Part shown: piece by piece, positions 56,086 to 64,000 of the stretch
Layout: each line of letters opens with the position of its first letter
Numbering within the stretch: the first letter of the stretch is position 1
Assembly: GCA_016271365.2 (NCBI GenBank)
Contig: CM057455.1
Coordinates: 1,561,814,501-1,561,878,500 of the forward strand
Reading direction: 5' to 3'
DNA: 64,000 bases
Origin: Neoceratodus forsteri
Taxonomy: Eukaryota; Chordata; Ceratodontiformes; Ceratodontidae
The notes under the pieces: generated by a model
The model's input: only the letters and a program-made list of their open reading frames with translations
Database searches by the model: none
Told to the model about the DNA's origin: nothing
Program-made: the position numbers and the translations under genes

Positions 56086-56225
56086 TTTCCGTGGTCCTCC
56101 CTCTACCTATAGGGTGCAAGCAAAGTCATTAATATACAAGCTGAATATGATGCTCCCCTATTTGTCCCTTCTTTTCCCGTGCACCCATTCCTGTTGATTC
56201 CCGCTCCCTTTTTTTTTTATAGTTA

Positions 56226-58695
56226 TTTCAATGCTCTGATGTACCTTTTATAACTGGCTGATCGCCAGTGTCCCTTTTCTAATATTGTATTTACTGTCTT
56301 GCCTGCCACCGCCCACTGTGAGGCAGCCCCAATCTGCACGGAATGGGAGGAATAATTGGCTGGATCTTCTCCTAAGAATTGCATGCCCTTCTTCAGAATT
56401 GCCGTGACTTGGTAGCCAGTCACCCGTCTCCCATCCCTGTGTACAAATCATTTTCCTGTCCTGTTCCCCTGCGCTGCAGCAAAAACCCACAGCACCTGCA
56501 CTAGGCATATTGCGCCCTCTGTTTGACTCTTCAGCGTCACCATGTAACCTTTTCTCCCTTGATCAGTCTTAGACCTCCTAATCCTGATCTGTATCTCCGT
56601 CACTCCCCAGGTTATGTCCTCCTAGTCTAGCCCACCTTCCCCGTCCTCCTTCCCATGGCCTACCACCTCACTCACTCTCATGGCACCTGCAAACATTATC
56701 GCATAGATTGTGTGGAAAAGTTGGGCCTCGCTCTGTGATCTGCATATTACTGGGAGCACCCCCTTTAGCTTTATAAGCCATTGTTCCCCTATCGGCCTCC
56801 TGCTATCTGCCGGCCCTTGTTTTAACCTGCTCCATCCTTGCATCATTCTTCTGATGAGCAATGTCTTTGTCAGGTCCCACCACACTTTCAGACTGCAGGT
56901 AAGCCAGATCCCTGCCAGGTAAACTCCCATCGTGGTATGGGCTGTGCCTTTTTGCCACTGCTCCACTGTCAACATTCCCAACTGTTTCTCTGTGAATGAC
57001 CTACTTACCTCCATCTGGTGCTCTGCCCTGAATGTTTGAAATACTCGCCAGGCCCCATCGTAGACCCTCAGAGTCTGAGGTGCCCATGAGCTGCGAAACA
57101 ACACTTCTGCTCCTTCCTGCCAATGTCCCAGATGTTCGTTGGTATGGATGTTTTTAATTCCTCCGCTGCTGGTGCCAGCCTCCGGAAATGGTCCAGCTGC
57201 AGACAGAAAAGGCTGTCAGCCAGGGTGTTGTGTACCCCTTCTATGTGTTGCGCTCTAAATGACATGTTCAGTTGTAATGCCCTTAAGACTAACTGCCATA
57301 GTACCTGCATGACTATGTCTGATCTGGCTCCCTTGTTGTTCAAAACGTCCACCACTGCTCTATTGTCACACCAAAAAGTTACTTTTTGATCCCGCAATTC
57401 CTCTCCCCAGACTAACGTACACGCCCATATGGGCATGATCTCAAGCAATGTAAGGTCTCTCACTTTCCCCTCCTGTACCCAAATGTCTGACCAGGGTCTC
57501 TGCGAACCATTTTCCTCCCATGTACCCCCATGCCTATACCCCCAGCCGCATCTGTGTATAGATCGAGATCTGTGTTGTATAGCCATTCCACCTGCCAGAA
57601 TGAGCAACTGTTGTACTTCTTGAGGAATTCCTCCCAAATCTTAAAATCTTCCTTAACCCCTCGAGTCAAGTCTACCCAGTGATGAGGACTGGTGACCCCT
57701 GCTGTGGCCCTGGCTAACCTCTTTGTGAATGTCCTCCCTGGCCCAATGGCCCTGCAGGCGAAATTCAGGTGCCCCAGTACTTGTTGTGCCAGCTTTAACT
57801 GTACCCGTCTCCTGCTGGTGTGCAATTGTATTAATTCTTTCAGCTTATTGACCTTCTTATATGGTAATCTAAATACCCCATTCGGGGCGTCTATCTCAAT
57901 TCCCAAAAAGTCTATAACCCTGCTGGGTCCCTCTGTCTTTTCCAGGGTTAGTGGCACCCCCAACTCCTGACACAACTCCTGGAACTTATCTAGCATCACT
58001 TGTGTCTCCCTTCTCCCTCATCCGATGAATAAGAAATCATCCAGATAATGTATGACCCTCCTGTAACCTGTTTTTTCTTGAAATATCCACTGTAAACAGG
58101 TGCTGAAGGCCTCAAACATCACACATGCTGTGGAACAACCCATCAGCACTGCTTTGTCAAAGTAGTATCTTCTCCCACTTTTGAATCCCAAAAAGTCCCA
58201 ATCCTCCCTCCTAACTGCAAGCAGTCTGAAAGCAGACTCAATGTCTGTTTTAGCCATCCATGCCCCTTCTGTAGCCTGTATCATCCAGACCACATCTTCT
58301 AGAGTCACATAAGTCACCCTACTGTGCTCCTCACTAATAAAATCGTTTACTGACTCTCCTTCTGGATAGGACAGGTGGTGGATCACTCTGTATTCCCCTT
58401 CCTGTTTCTTGGGTACCAGACTCAATGGTGAGACCCGCATGCCCTGCAATGGGGGTTTCTCAAATGGGCCCTCTACTCTGCCCGCTGCTACTTCCTTCTC
58501 TATCTTCTGTCTTAGTACCTCCTCCTTCCCTTTTACTGACCCTAGGTTGTTGGCCTCCATGGCTCGCCTGGGTCCCATAAACTGTAATGAAAAACCCGAG
58601 CTAAAACCCTGTAAAATCATGTTCCGCACTCTTATGTCTGGATATCTGTCCATGTAACTTGCCCATACCTTATCTTTGATTGGAGTTCTGGCCAT
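56226..58695 (-). pseudogene. Ngaro pol: RT, RNase H, tyrosine recombinase
   Basis: RT (58695-58018): VSPLSLVPKKQEGEYRVIHH, WMAKTDIESAFRLLAVRRED and catalytic YLDDF near 58037. One in-frame TGA at 58018-58020 follows, then LTLEKTEGPSRVIDFLGIEI. RNase H: YTDAAGGIGMG (57541-57560), LLEIMPIWA, FWCDNRAVVD (about 57355) and ADSLF, with a frameshift near 57530. Recombinase: SSWAPQTLRVYDGAWRVF, AGAMRVSEV (first catalytic Arg, about 56671-56690), then a TGA near 56455, NYSSHSVQIGAAS and GHWRSASYKRYIR with the nucleophilic Tyr near 56241. The HxxR Arg is Gln (56334-56336). About five lesions make it inactive. Confidence 0.9.
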
Positions 58696-58849
58696 CCGAA
58701 AATGTGCATTTCCCTGACCCCTGCCCTTCTCCTCTCAGCCCCCTATTTCTTCCTGAATGCTCTCTCACCCCTCATCTGTTCTGTTCACCCCTACTCGTGC
58801 TCCCCCTACCCCAACCTCCTCTGCTCCAGGTCTGGCCTCTACCACCATG

Positions 58850-58992
58850 CCCCTCTCGATAAAGCTGTTGGCCCGCTCCTTGCCACCCAAGTGCCTGCAT
58901 CCCTTGTCCACCTGCTGCTCTACATCTGCTTGCTGGGTGATCTCCCCTTCACCTTGCGCACGCATGTCGAAAATGACCTTGAGGCCAGGAAC
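58850..58992 (-). pseudogene. Ngaro gag, C-terminal zinc motif remnant
   Basis: Read on the minus strand in continuity with 59633, ignoring the L1, the frame keeps further Cys/His positions (C..., F.H.C..) and a 'HPASRC' signature typical of the gag zinc region, before stops appear. This shows that the L1 split an otherwise contiguous gene. Confidence 0.6.
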
Positions 58993-59007
58993 AAAAAGCT
59001 CTGTTAT

Positions 59008-59632
59008 GGCAAAGGATACATCTCTTTGTGCAAGGTGTAGGAAGGAAGATGGTAATTTATATCACATGGTATGGTCATTCCCTTCAATTCAGGTCCTTTG
59101 GTGGGCTATCATCAATCTCTTAGACCCTATCCTTGGCTTAACAAACTTGTTTACCCCTGAGGTACGTCTGATGAGCCTTTTTCCAGTTGGCACTTCCAAG
59201 GCAAAAAAGGCCCAAATGTCGCTTTTATCCGCTGTGGCTAAATTGGTTATCTTAAGGCATTGGACCAGTGATAAAGCTCCTTCCTTGTTGGAGTGGTACT
59301 GAGAATGTACCTTGGCAGTACAATTAGAAAAACATATCGCTTGTATGCAGAATAGATTGAAAGCATACACGGCGCTTGAGTTCTTTTTGAAACGCCTCCT
59401 TATGGCATGGAGGCCTGGCCTCTGAACACCTCAGGGCTAGGGGCAAGTTAGGTGCATATGCGTGTAGCCTTGGGAGGGGTGGGGAGGAGGATTTATTTTC
59501 CGATGAATGGGTGAGTTAGTGTCTGGTTGTTTTATATTCCTCCATTTCACACTCTCAACTATGTATCTGTATTGAGGTGTTTTTTGTGGAAATTAATAAA
59601 GATGTTTAACAACAAAAAAAAGCTCTGTTATA
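59008..59632 (+). mobile_element. 5'-truncated L1-type LINE nested in Ngaro gag
   Basis: The plus-strand frame encodes an ORF2 C-terminus: LCARCRKEDGNLYHMVW, a zinc-like C..C....H motif, then QVLWWAIINLL and AKLVILRHW, a stop near 59300, and a 3' UTR. It ends 'aattaataaagatg' plus A8. The 15-bp duplication aaaaagctctgttat is at 58993-59007 and 59618-59632. Both copies are identical, so the insertion is young. Confidence 0.9.
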
Positions 59633-60782
59633 ATTCCAACAGTATCTCTGGGTCCCAAAACCCTTCTTGCCCCATTCCCCTTTGGGTGTGGACTGGTCTG
59701 TGATGTAATCCGTCCATAAAGCTATCTGTTTGGTGTCCCACCTTATGTCCCCAAAGCTTGCCATTCTCTGCCTAAAGGATTCATCATAGTATAACCATCC
59801 CATCCCGCCCTTTGCCTTTGCCTTCTGAATTATAAGGGAATAGGTAATGAGTAGGATGCCTAACTCTGGCCTCTTTTCCATAACAATGGCTGAGAAAGTA
59901 GCAAAACCTAGGAACCATCTATCCCAAGTCTTCCCTTTTGTGAACTTATCTTCCTCCTTCTTCCCTAAAAGCACTATAGCCGCTGCCATCTCACTTTTTC
60001 CTATGCCATCAGCCTCCTCATGCTTGGCGGCGGCCTCACGGCTCACCAAGGTGAATATGTCCACATATTCTCCTTTCCAAATTCTTTCTTTTGTGGTCAG
60101 CTGCACATGCCTCGCCTATCCTCATTCCAGGGCGCCATCTCTTGTCCCTTCCTCTCTCTCTCCACACCCTGTTCCTTCCCTCTGTCCCTTCTTTCTCCTT
60201 CCTAATCTCAGCCAATGCCAATTCCATCTGCCCTATACTGCCTGCTCCTAATGCCATTACTATTTGCCCAATATATTCTTTTATACTGTCCCCCACCGCG
60301 CTGGATGCATTACCTGTGACCTTGTCTGGGCCGTCCTGCCTGGAGTCTCTCAAGGTCCCTCTTGCTTCTCCCAGTGGCTGCGGAGGGGGCTGGACTGCTG
60401 GGTTCTGAGGGGGGAGCAAACCATTTGGGGCATCGTGACTGGGTTCACCAAGTGAGATACCTCCCTGATCCAGGTGGGAGACTGGTGACGCGGTGACTGT
60501 AGGCTGCAGAGGCAATGGCTCCGCCATCTTGGCTGGCCCTGTTACCACTGGTGATGCCTTTCCAGCACCCCGCGGCCCTCTGGCTGGCAGTTTGACCCAG
60601 CCGTCCTTCCCTGTGGCCACCTTTCTCTTTTCCCTGGGTCTCCTTGGCTCCTCTCCCTCCACCAGCTCCCACATCCTGTTCGCTTTATCCACTAATTCCA
60701 TAATTGCCTTGTAAGCCTCCTCCTTTGATGGCCTGTTCTTCTTCAGTGCCATTGCCCTTTTTCCTTTTCCCTGTGGAAACAA
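59633..60782 (-). pseudogene. Ngaro gag, N-terminal and central part
   Basis: Starts at MFPQGKGKRAMALKKNRPSK and has a Pro/Gly-rich linker. A second frame from about 60106 has MQLTTKERIWKGEYVDIFTL, WDRWFLGFATFSAIVMEKRP, GGMGWLYYDESFRQRMASFG and ALWTDYITD, a pattern shared by Ngaro and DIRS gag proteins. One frameshift lies between 60040 and 60106. It ends at CWNYNRAF, the first Cys of a C-terminal zinc motif, where an L1 has inserted. In the living element it would package the RNA. Confidence 0.8.
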
Positions 60783-62709
60783 CTACGAGAGGAAAACAAG
60801 GTTAATTGAATCATCTGGAATGCTGTTCACTTCTGGCTGTACCCCCCCAGCCCTGTTCCACATTCTGGCCCTTGGTCCAGACCCCCATCCCACTTGACTG
60901 GCTTCTGTTTGGGCCTTCCCCTTCGTTTCCTTCTTCCCCTCCTCCATCCCTGTTTCCCGATGTCCTTCCCCTGGGTCTCTTCTCTTGCTTGACCCACCCA
61001 GCGTGTGACCTCCTGCCGCATGGCCTGGCCTCTTTTACCCAACCTCTGCCTGCTTCTGCTGTCACTGTTTTGCGGCTCCCTCGGTCCTCTCCCTCCAAAT
61101 CCACTTGTTTTGTATCCCATTCCCAACGAAGACCTCAGCCCCTTGCTTTTAGGCATCCTTCCTTTTGCCCCCCAGAAACATGCCTGCTGCTCGGTTACCG
61201 CCTATTTCTTTTAGCGTCTGACGTCACGCCACTTGGCTGTTAGCCATCCCCACCTGCTAGGCCTTCCGGTAGGCTCCCCTTGTTTGCTAGCTTCGTCGTA
61301 TGCAAAATATCCCTTCCTCTTTAAGTGCTAGCCTGGCCCCTTTCCCACCAGACCAAATCACCCCTCTGTTGGCTCTTGGCCTGTTCCCCTTGGCATGTAA
61401 CGTCACCTGCGTGTCTGTTCATCGCTCGCTTCCACCCTGCCTTCCTATAGTCCTCTCCTTGTTTTTCTAGTTTGTAACATGCAAGTGCCCCCCCTCCACA
61501 ACACTATTCCTTGTCTAGCGTCGCCACGCCTGGTTCGGCCTGCTCCATTGGCGTGTGACGTTACGCCACATGGCCACTTCGTCACCCATGGTAGGCCTTC
61601 CATGGGACTCTCCTTACTCCACTGGTTGCAAGAGGCACATGTCTCCCCTATCCTCTCCCAATTTTTAAGGCGCTAGTCACCGTGGCTACCCCGCTTTGTC
61701 GCATCCCTATGCTCCTCTCGCCTGGCCAAAGCACAGGGCCCTCTAACAGCCACTTGGCTTTTTCCACGCCATCAACTGGGGCCGCGAGACTACTCCTGTC
61801 CCTCCATGGAGCCACTCTCCACTTGGGGATGTGGGGAAGCAGCAAGGAGGTGAGAGGGGGTGGTTAACCCATATTTTTTTTATAACCACACAGTAAAATG
61901 GTGCATGGAAAACCTTTCCATAGAACGCTGCCTCTTTTGGGTGCTTCTCAGGTAACGAGTACAACTAATTCTGCAGGGAGCCCCACACCTCCTGTAAGGC
62001 CTCGAAACTGTTTCCATCCTTTGCGATTCCCCACAGTCAGCGACACTAAGGCCAGTGGAGGGCCTATTTGACCCAGCTTCTCACCACCTCAAGCTTTCTC
62101 TTATACTCAACCTCAACCTTTAAATCGAATGACCCTTCTCTGGGCCAAAAGCACTTTCCCCAGACTTCTCTTATCTGTGCCTCGTCGCCTCTCTGCTTTA
62201 AAACAATTACACTTCTCAGTACAGCTGCAACATTCTTACAACTGCTAAAAGCATGTCAAATGAATAAGCTGATTTCAAACTCACAACCATTTCCTCTCTT
62301 GGAGATCAGTTCCCTGAGCCTTGTTGTCTGCACCACAGGAGAAGCACCTTACGCCAGCACTACTATAAGCTCTTTTTTTTTTTAAAACCGAAACCTAATG
62401 AAAATCAGTCACCTCCGAAACCATGTAGCCACCTCAGTATTCCGTAAACCTCTAGAAAGACATGCATCCAAACCAGCAAAATTTCTTTCAACACCAGATT
62501 ATTGTAAATTAGTAACAAACAATGTATCTTAAAGGATTTTTTTTTTTTTAGTACGGCTAGCAGTATATCACATTATAGTAGTGCAGCTAGCAGTATATAA
62601 CCTTCTTAACCCCCTTTTTTTTTCTTTTTGGAAGCTATCTTACCTGCTGTACCTGGTGCATAAACCACTCCAATTGTTCAGCCAATCTGATGTGCTGCAG
62701 TTTTGACTA
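60783..62709 (-). promoter_or_regulatory. Ngaro 5' leader with CRE-like repeat units
   Basis: ~1.9 kb between A1 and gag. It holds three imperfect units of ~160-180 bp, each with a CREB/ATF-like site: tgacgtca (61219-61226), taacgtca (61398-61405) and tgacgtta (61556-61563). Each is followed by 'acgccac.tggc' or similar and 'ggccttcc..gg.ctcc'. It is GC-richer than the surrounding DNA. A promoter role is inferred. Confidence 0.45.
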
Positions 62710-62923
62710 TATCCAAAACTCCAGCAAAAGTGGCTGAGGCCCCCTTGTGCTGTCCCTTAAGTACATCCCTAACCCCCTTCCCTTCCTGTTTGTCTGTCCA
62801 TAGTTCTGCTCCTTAGCCCCTCCCCTTCCTCTCCCCTTCCCTTCTGAGCACAACCATTTTAAGCCTAGGAGCAGGGGTGCACCAGGACAACCTGGTCTGC
62901 CCTGTAAAGGGGAAAACACCATT
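62710..62923 (-). repeat. Ngaro split direct repeat A1
   Basis: 214 bp, matching A2 (54853-55075) with about seven substitutions and two small indels. It starts on the minus strand at aatggtgttttcccctttac. The outer three bases (ATT on plus, 62921-62923) are shared with the B1/A2 junction and the B2 end. Confidence 0.92.
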
Positions 62924-64000
62924 ATTTGAAGTTTTGCACTGCATCTTTGTGAGCTTTTTCATTTGATTAGTGATTAGACACACAATGCCATCACACATAA
63001 TGAAACTTAGAAATGACAACATTATTAAAGGAACAAAAAAGTGGATAAAAACAAGAAAAGGGGGGTTAGAAGCTTTAGAAATAGCTCTCTCATCCAGAGG
63101 AGATACCTTACCACCAACACACTATATTTTGGAAATGGCTAGATTTGCTTGGGAAATTAATTATTTCTTTTTTTAAATCTAGTCTGTGTCCAACACAAGG
63201 GGACGGTGAATGGGACCACTTTTTCCCCTTACTTGGCAAACATATATACATGGGAGTGGGAAGCCAAGTACATCTTTAATGAACAATAAAACTCCTTTTT
63301 TGAACAAATAAAAGTATGGCAGAGGTACATAGATGATTGTTTTTTGATTTAGACTGGAGAGTTTGACTGTTTGACAAGATTTATGGAATACATAAATTCA
63401 ACTGATGTGAATCTTAAGTTCACATGTGAAGCAAATCTTTTCAAAATACTGTTCCTAGATATTTTAATTTTTAAGGAAAATGACAAACTTAAGACCAGTT
63501 TATATTGTAATCCTCTGGCTTGAAATACTATTCTCAGAAGAGACAGCTGTCATCCTCATTAAGTCACCAAAAATATTGTTAAGGGACAGTATATCCATGC
63601 CAGACATATCTGTTCTACAGATACGAACTACAAAATTGCCAGTATAGACCTTACTGAACCTCTTACACAGGGGCTATGAAGCAATTTTGTTACCTAAAGC
63701 ACTACAAAAAGTATAGAATTAAACAGAAATGACATTTTGGCAAGATCTAATGAGACACAACAAAGTAAGAGACTCACTTTCATCATGGATTTCGATCCAC
63801 TGGGACCCAAAACTGGAGGGATCATAAATAAACAATGTGAGATTCTGAAATCAGATGCTAGACTTAAACATCTTTCAGACAAAGTACCACAGGTCAATTT
63901 CTGTTGAGGAAAGACATTGAAAGATAATCTGGTTACTACAACTTTACCACCAGCAGAAAAACCAAGGAATTGGCTTCCCAAACCCCAACAAGGGAATTTT
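62924..64000 (+). pseudogene. Penelope-like element reverse transcriptase, partial
   Basis: Plus-strand frames read GGLEALEIALSSRG, LEMARFAWEINYF, a GT.NGTT.SPYLANIYMG-type block (about 63200-63265), VWQRYIDDCFLIW with the RYIDD catalytic motif (63323-63337), FMEYINSTDVNLKFTCEA, LFLDILIFKENDKLKTSLY, CHPH.VTKNIVKGQY and RLTFIMDFDPLGP (after 63760). The order matches Penelope-like RTs. Several stops and frame changes are present. A GIY-YIG endonuclease, if any, lies beyond the window. The Ngaro A1 repeat abuts it. Confidence 0.8.

Larger units (their letters stand above)
54266..62923 (-). mobile_element. Ngaro tyrosine-recombinase retrotransposon
   Basis: A near-complete minus-strand element of ~8.66 kb including a nested L1. 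From the 5' end: repeat A1 (62923-62710), a ~1.9-kb leader, gag, RT-RNase H-tyrosine recombinase, SGNH hydrolase, B1 (about 55394-55073), A2 (55075-54853), a spacer, and B2 (about 54586-54266). This split-direct-repeat order, an integrase replaced by a tyrosine recombinase and a hydrolase ORF are hallmarks of Ngaro in the DIRS order. A1/A2 and B1/B2 are ~96-97% identical and the frames carry only a few breaks, so the insertion is fairly young. No target duplication is seen, as expected for recombinase-mediated insertion. Confidence 0.92.

Noticed and set aside
60806..61243. 145-codon plus-strand frame
   Set aside because: Antisense to the Ngaro leader, composed of Pro/Ser/Leu-rich low-complexity sequence without a domain.

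Overview
This 64-kb window looks like non-coding, transposon-dense DNA from a non-mammalian vertebrate with a large genome. I find no convincing host gene, rRNA, canonical tRNA gene or CRISPR array. Nearly every reading frame that can be recognised belongs to a retroelement. Vertebrate origin is supported by tRNA-headed SINEs, CR1 and L2 LINEs and a Tigger-type transposon. The further mix of a Tx1-type LINE, an ORF1-only L1, a Ngaro (tyrosine-recombinase) element and a Penelope-like element suggests an amphibian (perhaps a caecilian) or another deep tetrapod or lobe-finned lineage. That taxon is an inference.

Layout. 1-8.7 kb: LTR fragments, SINEs, a CR1 3' end and a ~40-bp minisatellite. 8.7-11.7 kb: a decayed ~25-bp minisatellite whose orientation flips near 11.04 kb. 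13.6-15.9 kb: two head-to-head CR1 remnants, one of which keeps an ORF1 esterase (SGNH) region fused to the end of the reverse transcriptase. 15.9-18.8 kb: two unrelated tandem arrays with ~229-bp period, a Tigger copy with TA target duplication and a 307-bp hAT-type MITE with a perfect 8-bp duplication. 18.8-31 kb: CR1 and L2 tails, a SINE, a long inverted repeat and otherwise unassigned DNA.

31.1-43 kb: a deep nest. A palindrome-rich dispersed repeat is split by an ORF1-only L1 flanked by 263-bp direct repeats. That L1 is split by a SINE, the SINE by a Tx1 LINE (16-bp duplication), and the Tx1 ORF1 by an L2 LINE. 43.6-49 kb: minisatellites and a 4.06-kb element with inverted termini that carry a hammerhead-ribozyme-like core.

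54.27-62.92 kb: an almost complete Ngaro element on the minus strand, the best preserved unit here. It has gag, RT-RNase H-tyrosine recombinase and an SGNH hydrolase, with the diagnostic A1-internal-B1-A2-B2 split direct repeats. Its three repeat junctions share the trinucleotide ATT, and its gag is interrupted by a 5'-truncated L1 with a 15-bp target duplication. 62.92-64 kb: a decayed Penelope-like reverse transcriptase that runs off the window.

The elements do not work together as a pathway. The biology here is a layered insertion history. The most informative parts are the Ngaro element, the 31.8-42.2 kb nest and the inverted-terminus element at 44.5-48.6 kb.
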